The translations under genes and the position numbers were made by a program. DNA of 64,000 bases from Rhopalosiphum padi. Lineage: Eukaryota > Arthropoda > Insecta > Hemiptera > Aphididae. Of this stretch, positions 47,944 through 60,639 are shown one piece after another. The stretch is taken from NCBI RefSeq assembly GCF_020882245.1, contig NC_083597.1, positions 80,330,152 to 80,394,151 on the forward strand, in the 5' to 3' direction. The notes beneath the pieces are model-generated. The model was given only the letters and a program-made list of their open reading frames with translations, searched no databases and had not been told where the DNA came from. Every line of letters begins with the position of its first letter. The stretch's first letter is position 1.

Positions 47944-49329
47944 AATAAACATGATATAGGTTTTTGTGAAATATTAGAGTAATGATCTTTTTTACGATAT
48001 GTATACCTTATACGGTAAAAACAACCTAACCTGATCAAAAAATTAAACAACTATAATACTTTATTTCAATTAAAATTCACATAATATGTAAATATGTTAT
48101 ATGTGTACACTTAAAATGAAAACATTTTTAGTTGTAAATTTTAAACGAAAATAATATTAATAATATAATACTATATTGGATAATATCTATACACAATTTT
48201 CATTATAAATCAAGTAAGTAGTAATTTTAAATTATAACAATATGTTACAAGTATCTATAATTTAATTTTCAGTACTTATCGGAAATCAACAAATAATGAT
48301 AATATTTTCACTTGTTGTTCTATCACGTATCGATACACGCTGTATAATATTACGTTACAGGTTGTTTGCAAAAAGTTTTTCAACGTAATATAATATACAC
48401 TAAATGGTAAGTTAAGACTAGAAAAAGTTTTGACAGTTTGTAAACAGTACATATTAATCAATTAACTATTTTACATTATAAAATATAACGAAATCTAAAA
48501 TACTACGATGTCACGTGACATTTCGAGAAAAAAAAAACGCTAAAAAGTTTTATTTTTCCGGATTATTAATAATTAAATATATTTTTGTAACTTTTAGATT
48601 AGGTTTGAAAAAAACTTGCTCAAATCTTATCAGCAAAAAACACACTCCATAAACTAATTAATTAATTTAAATAAAATCATTTTTATTCCTATTATTAAAT
48701 GATTAGACGACTGCTTAATAATTACTGATAATGAGTTAATCGACGATATAATGATAAAATATTAAAACGTGACACCGAATCTGCAATATAAAATGTTGAC
48801 TTAAAAATATAATATCTTATACCATTTAGCGATTTCGTACGCCACATGCTCGAAAAAATCCGCACAATAACGGTCATAATTATAAAAGCTGGATATCCAA
48901 TGAATGATATAAAACAACGAAGTACGCATCTGAAATGTTTTGATTAATGCACGTGGCAATAAAAATGTTTTATGATGAAATTAGAAAACTTTTTGCTGGA
49001 CAAAATGGGCTTTTAAATTTGTTCATGGTGCGTACAAATGATGACACGCATAGTGATCAAAATAACTTTTTTTGTGTTATTTTATACAAACTTGACGCAT
49101 ACATTTTATTTTTAATTAAAACATTTAAAAATTTTTTAAAAATAATAGACATTTAAAATATCATATAGGTATATTATATTACATTGAGCAAATTACACTC
49201 ACAACATACATTTTAATAATGTTAATATTAAAAAATCCAGACTTACAGATATGACTGACTATAATAAACAAATTAATACAGGACTAGATAGTGAATTGTA
49301 ATATTATCACAGTAGATAGAACGTATCGC
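47944..49329. other. AT-rich, no firm gene
   Basis: Short frames only (48276-48461 minus, 48947-49156 plus), without splice or bias support. Confidence 0.5.
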
Positions 49330-49512
49330 GTTATTGAGTTTTCGGTAAGTCAGAGTTGTACCCGTGTCGCGGTTGTTGATTGATCGCCGCCGAACTACAC
49401 ATGGCGAGTGTATAATATGGAATAATATGATTTTCGGAGACGTTCTCAACTGTAGAGCAACAATAATAACAATAGTAATATCGTAGTGAGAATACAGTGA
49501 CGCCGTGAGAGG

Positions 49513-49776
49513 ATGTCAAATCAATCCCCGGGCAGTATAATACACACACGCGCGGTGATGTCTACAAAAATAATACATAGCACCTCGAAAAATTACATTT
49601 CGTTTCGGAAAACCAACAAAGTCGAAAACGAATGGTTTTCCAATTTCGATGTATTTTCTTTTCAATCGTGTCCAACTCGGCACGCAAACTTACGACCATT
49701 ACAATTTTACACACAACGACCGTATATATATGCGTTCAAATACGGATTATCGAGTCGGTATATGTGTAGTATATAA
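49513..49776 (+). CDS. 87-codon ORF in a GC-rich block
   Basis: A true ATG in a purine-rich context (GAGAGGATGTC) opens 87 codons to TAA. The peptide starts MSNQSPGSIIHTRAVMSTKI and has polar and basic stretches (SFRKTNKVENEWFSNFDVFS). There is no signal peptide or domain. It could be a small gene, an upstream ORF in a leader, or chance in stop-poor DNA. Confidence 0.25.
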   Translation: MSNQSPGSIIHTRAVMSTKIIHSTSKNYISFRKTNKVENEWFSNFDVFSFQSCPTRHANLRPLQFYTQRPYIYAFKYGLSSRYMCSI

Positions 49777-49799
49777 TAATAATAATAATAATAATAATA
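49774..49799. repeat. (AAT)n microsatellite
   Basis: About eight AAT units. Confidence 0.9.
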
Positions 49800-50177
49800 T
49801 ATATATATATATAAATATATTCGTCTTTTACCCAAACGTTTCGCATTGCCTTATTTCCCCCGGTCTGGACCTACAACAAAACTGGAGAGCGCGTTTAATG
49901 AACGGCAAGAGTCGCACGCGATACTCGCCTAAGTGGCAAGCTCAACTTCCTCTGCCCGCCCTCCTACCACCGTGTGTTTGACTCTGCCCGCGACCCTTTG
50001 ACTTCACCGACGTCTGTTTAAACACATCCCTCGCACAAAATACCACCCTCTCACCATATCTGCGAACCGCACACGACCTCTCGACGGTCTCGGTCGCCGG
50101 AAGTCTACGGCGGCGCGGTGGTGGCACAGGCGTTTCCGCCGGGCACGCCGTACACTCAGACTACGCTCTATATACAC

Positions 50178-50178
<1 letters not shown>

Positions 50179-50203
<25 letters not shown>
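50179..50203. repeat. (TA)n microsatellite
   Basis: About 12 TA units. Confidence 0.9.
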
Positions 50204-50210
<7 letters not shown>

Positions 50211-50421
50211 AACAATATAGTGAATTTATCGGTGAACTCAATGTCTCCCAAAGTCATCATCGTTTCGGCTATCTACAACGCAAACTCGCGCACGCGTTAT
50301 TCGTAATATAATACGATGATTGCAGCCGCTGAACGGTGCTTATTGTGTCATTGTGCAGCACCAGTGGGCCAGCAGTCAACAGTAACCACCACCTCCTCTA
50401 CCGCCAGTCGACAAACAAACC

Positions 50422-50793
50422 TTAATAATGCCGTGACCACGGCTGTGTGTGTATATATATATATATGTGTATTATATATAAATGCATATTTATGAGCTTT
50501 GATCCATGTGATGGAGGCAAAGTAGTCCGGTAAAACTTGATTGCGAGTTTACTACACCGCCGGCTAACTACTATGGTATATGCGCCTAATATAAATATAG
50601 GACCGCCACTGAAAATGTATACATAGCGCTCTCCCTGCCCATACGGTCGTACCGTATATATATACCCACAAGCGGTGACAATCAATCCATAGAATTGTCC
50701 AAAACTCCGCATAATACGGCCACAAAATTGCTCTGGTGCATAATGAAAGTCCAAAGACGTGAATATATTAATGTACAGGTACCGTAAAACCAA
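50422..50793 (-). other. 123-codon minus-strand open frame
   Basis: Starts at TTG just after an acceptor-like CGTTTAG and runs 123 codons. The middle (FCGRIMRSFGQFYGLIVTAC, later YVYIFSGGPIFILGAYTIVV) looks membrane-like. The last 25 codons read through TA/CA repeats. Codon first positions are not purine-rich. A CAGTGGCGGTCC, like a hAT terminal sequence, lies inside it (minus strand near 50605-50616). I keep it as an open frame, not a gene. Confidence 0.2.
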
Positions 50794-53194
50794 TTTGACT
50801 AAACGTTAAGGGCTGTAAAGATTTACTAAACATTGGTGTACATTAAGACAATTCCTACTCAACAACAGACTGTTATACCAAAATGGCATCCCGATTTGAT
50901 AATTATTGATGTTCACTCAAAGCGATTAGCTTTTTTAAAATCAATTTGCGTTTCATTTAGGAATATCAGTTCAACCAAATTTGAATAATATTTTGTTACA
51001 AATATTTCGAGCAGATCAGTTATTATAACTTCGTATACATCACTGCACTACCCATATAATATTTGGGTACATGGTACTATAGGTACTGTATTTTACGGAA
51101 ATGCAATTAGATAAATTAACTGCCTATTTGAAACAATATCAATGAACGATTTATTAATATTTATAACACTCGTTCATATTTCAATAATTGAATACCATCA
51201 AATCGAGTTCTTAATGAGTAACATTTAGAAGAAATTAAGTTATTAAAATGAATAGTAAATATATGTTTTATAATTAAATCTTAAGTTCAAAGCTGTATAT
51301 TTAATTATAATATGTGGAGGTAATAATTTATTTAAAATAAATACGCTTATTGTATTAGGCGATAGAATTTAAGTTGAACAATATTTCTACTGAAAGTATA
51401 ACTATTTGATTATTATTATCACATTTTGTATTTTGTTATAATTATATTAGCTAGCCTAAAGTAAATTTGATTGAAATACGCGTTTATTAAATAATGTGAA
51501 TTTTATTATGAAATTGATTTTTTCTTCTCGTTGACATCGCATTTCATATTATAACAGCTTACGATGACATGTAATTTATCATATCATTTTTTTTCTAAAT
51601 GTATTTAGTTTGGCATATATAATTTGAATTACATGTTCAATGAGTAAATTTTATTTTGCAAACACAAAATCAAATTAAATAATATATAATGTTTAAGTAT
51701 ACAAGTATTAGTAATTTCTATTAAAAATAGTTTATAAATTAAATAGGTAATTAAAGTTATTTTTAAATTATATTAATAAAACACAATCAAGTATTAATAA
51801 TTATAATGATAAAAAGTTAAGGTAAAAATATATCTTTTTTTAGTTGTGACACAACTACATCAGGTGATTAATTTCCATTAAACAATTCCGTGTATATTAC
51901 GTCTTATTAAATTTGTTTTACATATTGTTATAAAAATAACTGTGAGATCTAATTACAATAGTTCCAAATTAATCGCCATATCGATAAATATAATAAAATG
52001 ATTGAAAAATTAATGAGTAATATAGTGCACTGTGTGTTTATATATTTTTTGTACATACACAGTTATATCAATATAAATTATAAACTGTATGCATTTTATT
52101 ATCCCGACACCGTTTTCAATTTTTTATAACAACATAAATAACTATAATGTTCAAGAATATAAACAACATCGTGACATGGCATTAATTAAAGATAAAAATT
52201 AAAAAAAATAAATTATTTTCTCAATTATGTGTACGAGGTAATAAAAACCTGCAATCTATGGCTATATTCACTGAACTATGAAAATTTACTGGCACATAAA
52301 ATTATAAAACAGTATAGGTATTTATATGTGGCATTTTTATATGTATTATGATGTCGTTAAAATTATTTTAACCACGCGAATTGAGGTAGTCGCTCACGTA
52401 ATTAGTAATAATAAACCATACTCAATACTTTATAAAACCACTGTATAATGTCATGCGTTTAGGTGATGAACAATGAAAAATACTGCTAAGTTTTCATTTT
52501 CACCAGCTTATGTATTAACCACTTGCACATTTCATTGTTTCCTAAGATATTCGTTAACACAGTTACGCTGTATATGTATAATATTATTAGCTACACTTAC
52601 AAGTGTTCTCTAAAAGTGAAGGAGTAAAAAAAAGAGAAGAGAAATACTTAAGTATAAGATGGCTCTCAAAGCTGCAAGGTAAAAGATTTGTCTATGGAAA
52701 AATATACGATGGAAGTTCACTATATATACTATGTCACATCGTAGCTTATAAATTTGTATGCTATTGTAATTTCACCATATAAAATAAAAATATTACAGCG
52801 ATTTTACGCACGTATGTCTATGTAATGTATCTTGTATACATAATACGAATCGCGATAAAATATATCACGAGTTTCCACCCAGCACAGTTCGTTATAACAC
52901 TATTTATATCTAAACGAGCTTCAGTCGTAAAGTCAGATCATAACCGATTCTAAAACCAAACGATCTTAAAACAGTGAAATATTTTGAGCATAATTTATAT
53001 TTCAGAATACAGGTGGTCAGTATACAATAGCTGGATACATAATTTATTATAGTACTCAATATGTCGTTTTACATTACACGAGAGAAATATAAATTATTCG
53101 AACTCGTCTACTTTACTCGCCCATTACTCTTCTTGTGAATATATTTTTTTTTTAATACTGTCTTAAAGAAAATCTTATTGCATTTCGTTTACAG
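50794..53194. other. Long AT-rich stretch, no firm gene
   Basis: About 75% A+T with no supportable feature until the acceptor at 53194. A good acceptor at 52996-52997 opens a 28-codon frame, but it lacks codon bias. Confidence 0.5.
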
Positions 53195-53459
53195 AAATTT
53201 GACCATCGAAATTACAAAACCGCAAAGCTACCAACGTTGCTCGTACGATTTAGTGGCAATGCATATTGTACATTATATATACATACTCGTTTATATAACC
53301 AACAACCGCGCCTTTATCGGCTTTAAAACAATAATGTACAGCCACGTTATATACAAACAGTGCATCTCTTGTAGAGTTTGTGCATTATTGCCGATAGGGA
53401 CCAATAATATATTATTACATGTGTGTGCATATATATTATTTATGTACATATATATATAA
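53195..53459 (+). CDS. Candidate exon after a strong acceptor
   Basis: TTATTGCATTTCGTTTACAG ends at 53194. Two frames stay open beyond it. One enters in phase 2, starts NLTIEITKPQSYQRCSYDLV and is open for 88 codons to TAA at 53457-53459. The other, in phase 0 (KFDHRNYKTAKLPTLLVRFS and onward), is open for 43. Long openness with a strong acceptor suggests an exon. Tail TA repeats inflate the longer frame. The frame is undecided and no partner exon is known. Confidence 0.25.
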
Positions 53460-54689
53460 ATAAATAAATATATAATACATACCACTGTAATGGTAGTTGT
53501 TAAAGCATTTTACTTTTTATTTAAGCTACTGCCCACGATTACCAGTGGCAAATAAAATTAAAAGCAACTAGATTAGCATACTATTCTACCGTATATAATA
53601 TATTATAACGAATGTTTAGTAGTAGTTGCCGAGTAAATTTCCAATATTTTTTATATAGAAGCCCACGCTACATCCATTTCATTTCTGAAGTGTATTTATG
53701 AGCACCTATTCATGTATTTGCAATAGCGTATCATACGTGATAGAAGTTGCTGGATCAAACTACTCCTCCGCCAAACAGATCAGTATCTACAGCTTTCCCG
53801 ACTTTTGGAGTTAGGGAGAGTCTTTTGTTTGTACAACAAAACCAAAATAATAATAAACATATTATATTGGTTTTAGGTTGAGTGATCGGGGTACACCGCA
53901 CCTTAATGCGGACATTTTAAATTGAATTCACATGAGCTATTTGTACAGCGAAATTTAATGTAAAGGTTAATTTTGGTAGTCTGAAAGTTTTGGGAATTTT
54001 TTTTACGTGCAATGTCCATAACCACACAATTTATATAAACGCGTATAGTGTAAATTACTTGTGTTTATTTCATTGATTATAAGTTTACCATTGTATTTAA
54101 AGCAGTATAATAAGGTCTGGTAAAATTATGTCAATAAAAATAGTAGTTATGGTAACTTAATTGTAAAGCAATATTATAATATAACTAATTTATAATCAAT
54201 GTTAAACCCCGGTTTTCAATATTTGATTGCAAATTATGTTATTCTAATAATATTGCAATACACTTACTAAAAACTACATAATTTCTATTTCATGTTACTC
54301 GGAATATCAATTTTCGGATTGCTGCCAATATTATTCAACAGTATAAATACTAAATTAGATAAATACTTAATTTTTGTCAAATTAAATCCAAAAACTAATA
54401 TTAATTAAATAAAAAATGACATATCAAAAATATCAACGCCTGTGCCAGATAATGTATAAATAGTATGCCATCGTTAAATCTTAGTAAATTTTAGTAAAAT
54501 TATATATATTTATGACATGTGTATAATAAAGATAGTACATAATATGATGTAATATCTGAACATATTTTGATGATTATCTTATATAGTATACTAGATGTAA
54601 ATTTTCGGATCTCGAATAAGTTTGTATAATATTATGTAAATTCAGTTGAATGTTTAGAGAATGAAAACAGTTATTTTTTATATCCACAG
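53460..54689. other. AT-rich, no firm gene
   Basis: No frame, splice pair or repeat worth calling. Confidence 0.5.
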
Positions 54690-54834
54690 ATCAAACGATT
54701 TTTCTCTGGCAATAAAATATACGTTAAACGAAAATATAAAGATCATCACGCAGAACAATATTTACGACAATATTTCGTATACAACATTTTTTTTTTTATT
54801 ACGGATATACTTTAAGCCAAGATTTAAGAGTTAA
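54690..54834 (+). CDS. Candidate terminal exon, 47 codons
   Basis: The acceptor GTTATTTTTTATATCCACAG ends at 54689. One base, then 47 codons, lead to TAA at 54832-54834. The peptide starts SNDFSLAIKYTLNENIKIIT, continues with QNNIYDNISY, and has a Phe/Leu run and a basic end. No ATG lies in frame. Phase 2 entry is the same as exon 2 of the gene at 40110, so it could be an alternative last exon there. This is speculative. Confidence 0.25.
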
Positions 54835-56215
54835 ACTATAACGACTTAATAATACTTTTAATATATACTACAATTTTACTTTTAAATACTGAATAATGGC
54901 CACAATTACATATTAAATTACGTAGTAGCAATAGTTATATTTTGTACTTTATAAACGCACGTCTTAAATGAAATTTATAGTTTATTATGCGTAAATAAGC
55001 TTCAAATGTCTTCGTTAAGTGTTCGAATGTATGAACATACAGTAATAATGTACTTAATAGTATAATAGAAATGTTAATTTTGAATCGATATAAACGAGAA
55101 AGTAAATGCAACCTTTTTTCATACGCACAAAGAAATAATGCGTAATATGTGCCAGGAAAGGCTTCAGTTATACTTTGGGTGGTTTTTTTTTAAGGATTTA
55201 TTAACATGGCAGTCACCGGCACTTAAAAACTTAAAAATGTACAACGTTTTAACTGAATGAGAGTCAATATTTCTCTTGAGGCTTAAAACTTAAAAGCAAT
55301 ATCCACTGATATGAATTTATACTTAAATACGAACGTTAATAAAACAATTCATTTTATTTCACTACATTATATAATATTATAAACGCTTGATGTAGTTTGT
55401 TTTTAAAATACTGCTGGTCATTACATTTTTTAAGTAATATTTGTCATCAATTGTTATTAGTTTTAATGGTACTACTTACGAATTCTACTGTATGTAAGCT
55501 ACCATATTTTTAAAATAAAAATTCAAAACATAACATCTGTGAGTTTAAAATTTAATGTAAAATTATACATATGGGACATAAACAATACAAATATGCAAAA
55601 TATTAAATATTAATATTAAATTATAGACATTGTATATAATTATAAGGGTATATTAATATGTATATATTTTAAAGATTCACATGGCTTTAATCAAAAAATA
55701 CATAATATAATATATATTTATATAGAGATTTAGATAATAATTTAAGAGCAGGTTAAAATATTTTATTAATACATTTTAATATAAAATCGTGTTTTAGTAA
55801 GCATATAACATTATGAAACTTAGTAAACTTAAATAACTTAAATTGTTTTAAATCCACATAAATTATGAAAAGTTTGTATGTTTGTAATATTGTTAGAAAA
55901 ATATAAAACAATTTTATTGGTGATCAAACGAATATTATATTAAATAAGAGATGAATTGTAATAATAACATAGTTACACAAAAATTATTATGAAGGTTATA
56001 TCTTATACCCAACGGCAATATGCATGGTGATATCGATCCTCGATTAGTTTTCTCATTTAAATGATACAATTTATTAAAATATACTTTGCGTTCTAGCCTA
56101 TATATATATGTATATGTGTACTCTAATTGTATTATAAAATATATAATATAATAACAACAAAGTTTGTAACAAAAATCCAAAAACCTATCAAGCTAACGCT
56201 TTTCTCTCTCACTCA

Positions 56216-56217
<2 letters not shown>
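54835..56217. other. AT-rich, no firm gene
   Basis: A minus-strand 81-codon frame (55935-56180) with a non-ATG start and low-complexity content is not convincing. Confidence 0.5.

Positions 56218-56218
<1 letters not shown>

Positions 56219-56248
<30 letters not shown>
56219..56248. repeat. (TC)n microsatellite, also a polypyrimidine tract
   Basis: About 15 TC units directly before the acceptor CATTTCAG at 56248-56255. It could act as an unusually long pyrimidine tract. Confidence 0.9.
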
Positions 56249-56252
<4 letters not shown>

Positions 56253-56255
56253 CAG

Positions 56256-56357
56256 GATTTAAAATTTAGGGTAAGTGATTTACTTCGATATATAAATATA
56301 AGGGATCTGTTTTTAGAGCCCGAGCGTTTCGGCGTTGTGGCCCCCGGGGCGCCTTAG
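56256..56357 (+). CDS. Candidate exon after a (TC)n acceptor
   Basis: The CT repeat and CATTTCAG make an excellent acceptor. The following 33 codons read DLKFRVSDLLRYINIRDLFL, then EPERFGVVAPGAP, and stop with TAG at 56355-56357. G+C rises through the exon. A GTAAGT inside it at 56271 could end a 15-nt microexon instead. The minus strand is open across the same DNA for 101 codons (56266-56571). Which strand codes, if either, is unresolved. Confidence 0.27.
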   Translation, partial: DLKFRVSDLLRYINIRDLFLEPERFGVVAPGAP

Positions 56358-56600
56358 GGTCTAACGGGCGCCGGGCCAAATCGGGAAAGTATATTCTTCC
56401 GAAACGCGGTAGTGGTTTTTCGCCGGTGGCGCGATTTATCGGCTCAGACGCGGCATATTTCAAACCCCTCCTTACATCAGTGAAACCACCAGCCGCTTTC
56501 GCTAAGGCTTTTGATATCTTTGATACACTAATATCATACGACGATAACGCCCAAGAGTCGACCAAAAACAAGAAAATTAATAACGCGAGAAATTATAAAC
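56290..56600. other. GC-rich island open on both strands
   Basis: G+C about 50%. Plus strand: 56426-56800 contains ARFIGSDAAYFKPLLTSVKP, then PAAFAKAFDIFDTLISYDDN. Minus strand: 56266-56571 contains ISKALAKAAGGFTDVRRGLK and onward. Both look protein-like. Such double openness in a short island can come from composition, a gene fragment or a transposon-derived piece. Confidence 0.28.
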
Positions 56601-59400
56601 AACAAATATATATATATATATATATAAACATTTTATATTATTTTTTTTTTGTGCTTAATTCCACCCGTCGCCCGAACAAAGTGGGTAAATATATCAAGGT
56701 TATGAAATATATGTTTTCTGTCCCGAAACATTATTATTCATCAAACGCACCACAACTACGAACGTTCCGAAAACGACGTCCAAATGGAAAAATAGATTAG
56801 TTTTAGAGGACGTGTAGTATTAGTTGTAACGCCTGTATTTGGAAAGGAATAGTTTCAGACACGTGGTATAAATTAAAACAACTTAAATTGAATGCTGTAC
56901 CAGATCCTAGATTTTTTTATTTCAATTAATGTTGTCCTTGTGTCTTTTGAATAAGCTATTAATAATAATACAAATTTTAGCCACCACACCTATAGACAAC
57001 ACTCAGTGTATAAACTTTAATATTATACAGCTGATAATACGAATTTCGCACTCTCCAGTTCCGAGATTGACTGACCACATGCATAATGATTAGGTATTTG
57101 ATAATTATCACGAAAGTCATATATTGTTAAGAATGTCAATATGCAGCTTCAGCATATAAGTTTCCAGTAAAGTTATCGCCAGAGATAATAGTTAGATAAT
57201 ATTCGCATCTTTAATAAGTTGATACTACGAAATATGTAACGAAGTTTTCGTTGATAAAATTAATATTGCAGTCTTTAAGTTAGAAGTTATTGATTACAAG
57301 CAATAAATCATGAGCATTGTCCCATAAGAGATAATTCCTGAAAATTTAACGACAAAAACTAATGCATATAAACTAAAGTTATGTTTTGGTATTTAATTTC
57401 CTTACGATAATAACTAAATCCTAAAAATATAGTTACATAAATTTATAAGCAATTGCAAAAAAAGATCCACAAACTTGTCTCATTATTTATTAAAAATAAT
57501 AATTTATAGTCATGGTGTTGAAAAATTGAAAATATACTAGTATTTAATATTCAACTATCATATTTTAAAATAAAATATAAATGGAATATATTTATAGTTT
57601 GTACTTTTATATTTATACTAATAATATTAGAAAATTGGAAAAATTGTATAATATCAAATCACATTAATCTCATATCTATTTGATCGATTTCAATAAAATT
57701 TGTATTAAAGTAGTCATATTCTAATTCTAAAATAACACGTGAACTAGTACCTTAAACCCATTATCGATAATGATTTTATTAATTTTAGCGTAGGGTAATC
57801 GTAAGGTGTATTTTTTATGTAAAATTAATTAAATGAAACCGCAGTCGGATCTATTATACATTATTATTATTACATATGTGATAAATAAAAAAAAACTATT
57901 TTATGTTATCAGGTTCGAATAACTAGAAATATGTATTACTAAATATTATTTAATATAATGTCAGTCATAACTGATGCCATTAAGAGTAGGTATATAATAT
58001 TATTATTGTATTTTGTAAACCACAATATTCGTCAAGATTGCATGTTAGTCATTTGCATTATGAACCAGGTTATCGCACTGTAACTTGCTGCTACACGAGG
58101 GATCCATTTAAATTTACGAAAAAAGTAATGTTTCTAAACTAAATTGGACGTTTCGATAAGAATCAGAGATACTGCGAAAAATAACTTTCTCTATAATTCA
58201 TATTTCATTTTTATTGGGCATTAAAGAAAATCATACAATTATTACTATACATGAATAGTACAACGCGGTACAAAAATAAAGCATTTTTATTATTTTAACG
58301 TTGTGGCAGCAAATAAAACACGTTTATATTATATTATATAAGTATATAAATTATACATACCTCATAGCTCTGGAAAGTAATAAGGGTGATTTATACAAAT
58401 CATTGTGTAATAAGCTTAGTATATTGCTGAACGGTCATTGAGATAAATAGGCCGTAAATAACGGACGGATATATTAAAAAAAAAAATAATAATAAATAAA
58501 TAAATAACAAAAAACAAAAACAAACAACCTATTTACTCAACGGTTTTCGGAACGTGGTGGGTCAAAAAAAAATCTTTTTTTTTTTAACGAAATTAACATT
58601 TAGCCGGTAACGGAAAGAGAACGTTTTAAAAACAGCTCAGCTCCGGTATAACTAAATGTCGGTGTATATTATAAAAATACGCATATTTTTAAATTAAAAA
58701 AAAATATAAAATTTTTAATATTCCTTAGTATTTATTTATAATGAAAGATGATTTTTGATGAATAAAAATAATGATCAACAATTTTTTAATAGGACCATTA
58801 AAAAGGGTAAAAACTACGATAAATGCTTCTAAATCAAACTTTTTACATTGTTGAGAATGTTATGCTTTAAAAATGTATAAACAGGTATATCAATCATTTC
58901 AAATCATTTGTAATTTTTTTTTTAAAATATCAAAATTGGTTAGCTAAGAATCCATATTAATAAAAAACGACTGTATTATTAATAATTATTTAAATATTTT
59001 TTTCATGTCAAATCATATTAATCCGAATCGATGAATCAGTCATATTACGTATAAATATATAACTGTTGTATTATTATACTGTTATCATAATCGTATATTA
59101 TCTAACATATCATTTTTATTGTTTAATTATTTTAAGTTTTTAGATTAAAATTTATTTTACTGGTTTTACATTATATATATATTTTTTTTGATAGCATTTA
59201 AATTTTTAATACATTAATCTTAATATCGGTAAAATTTTATAATTTAAGATAAAAACGATATCATTGATTTTTATGTGGTTATAACATCAGTATACAACCA
59301 GTATTGAAAATTTATTTGGAAAAAAGGTTTTAAACTGCTGTGGATTGATTATAATAATACTGTTTAAAATACAATATTGGATTTATAATAAACAGCTGCG
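56601..59400. other. Long AT-rich stretch, no firm gene
   Basis: About 75-80% A+T with A-runs near 58480-58520 and 58570. Nothing supportable. Confidence 0.5.
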
Positions 59401-59450
59401 ATAACGCCAATAACACAAGATTGTGGACGGCAAAATTTCACATAAATATT

Positions 59451-59780
59451 ATGACGTATATTCAACAATATCTTCACACGGTTGTTTTACCATGTGACTC
59501 TGGCGAGGAAGAACGTTTTGGCGATTTATATGCAAATGCTCGACCGAGTGACGCGACGACAGTAGCAACTAGACTCATCGAACATGTATACATATATAGT
59601 CATGTAGGTATATGTAAAGCGTTATGCAATTTACGCGCGGTAGATGTATATATATATTATACTCGTACGCCGAGCAATAAGTGGACGAGGGAGGAAATGG
59701 GAAAGAGGACTTCATCAAAACTTACCAGCCCGCGCTGTCACCATAGTACACTATGCGTTATAGTATATCATATTTTATAA
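59451..59780 (+). CDS. 109-codon ORF at the edge of a GC-rich block
   Basis: ATG to TAA, 109 residues (a TTG at 59421 would add ten). The first half is the most protein-like: MTYIQQYLHTVVLPCDSGEE, then ERFGDLYANARPSDATTVAT, then RLIEHV. A Tyr/Ile-rich middle follows, then a basic part (SNKWTREEMGKRTSSKL). G+C is about 43%. There is no signal peptide. A G/GTATAT donor near 59610 could make the first half an exon. An (AAT)n repeat follows the stop. It could be a small gene or a leader region. No homolog is recognised. Confidence 0.28.
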   Translation: MTYIQQYLHTVVLPCDSGEEERFGDLYANARPSDATTVATRLIEHVYIYSHVGICKALCNLRAVDVYIYYTRTPSNKWTREEMGKRTSSKLTSPRCHHSTLCVIVYHIL

Positions 59781-60140
59781 TAATAATAATAATAATATTA
59801 TTATAACGCGGTGTCCGGTTTTAACCGGCCGAAAGGCAAGTCATAGCCACCGTTAAATCTTCGCGACGCGTTCTCGCCGCGGGGCACATAACGTATGATA
59901 ATAAATTATACGTAATATGCACGCTCAGTGTACACGTATGGCCACGAGCACCGGTCTATTTCTGTATAATAATATATAGTGTATTATTATGCACGTGTGT
60001 GTGCGCGCCCGGCCCGTGATAACGTGTGTATTATTAGTAAGGACACGTATTATCTACGTGGCCCAGAAGACCAGAAAGTACAAACCAAACGATTTCGGTG
60101 ATAAATTACCACGGTAATGATGACGAAAATAACACTACTC
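59781..60140. promoter_or_regulatory. CpG-containing block downstream of the 59451 ORF
   Basis: G+C about 45%, with an (AAT)n repeat at 59777-59795 and GCGCGC-type patches. It is possibly promoter DNA. No direction can be assigned. Confidence 0.22.
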
Positions 60141-60639
60141 GCGCAAGTTTATTCTTCCACTATAATAATATGTGCTATTGATATTTGATACGGTAAATAT
60201 GAGTGTAGAGATTAGTACTTATAATAAAATAGCTATTATGTATTTTAGTTTTCGCGAATTTCGTTTCACGGTGCGACGAGTTATATTAGGTTACCGTCGT
60301 TAATGTTTTACATATTCTTGGATAATATTTATATATATGAACATAATATTATTCATTATCTTAACAAAATTTTAAATTATTTATTTTACAAAAATGTGTC
60401 ATATAACATAATAGAATTTGATATTATTTAATGAAAAAAATCCTTTTATATTTTCCAGTATAAAAAATCTCAACACTGGAGATATTCTATACATATTGTA
60501 TAGTTTAAATTCATATTTTATATCATCAAAAATGTTAAATCCAAACGACATAAAAGGAATATTTTTGTTTTGAAAAATAATCGCATATTTTAAATAATAA
60601 TATATAATAATGTACTCTTAATATGCCGGTTGTCAGAAG

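Larger units (their letters stand above)
49330..50160. promoter_or_regulatory. GC-rich block, likely promoter or leader
   Basis: G+C near 45%, highest at 49860-50160, with CpG clusters. A GTAAGT at 49345 follows a short open piece. Flanking repeats are (AAT)n at 49774-49799 and (TA)n at 50179-50203. It holds an 87-codon ORF that is listed separately. Confidence 0.3.

Noticed and set aside
43475..52975. Sixteen-base match CAAACGATCTTAAAAC at 43476 and 52955, suggesting duplicated exons
   Set aside because: Matches of this length are expected by chance in AT-rich DNA. The similarity does not extend beyond it.
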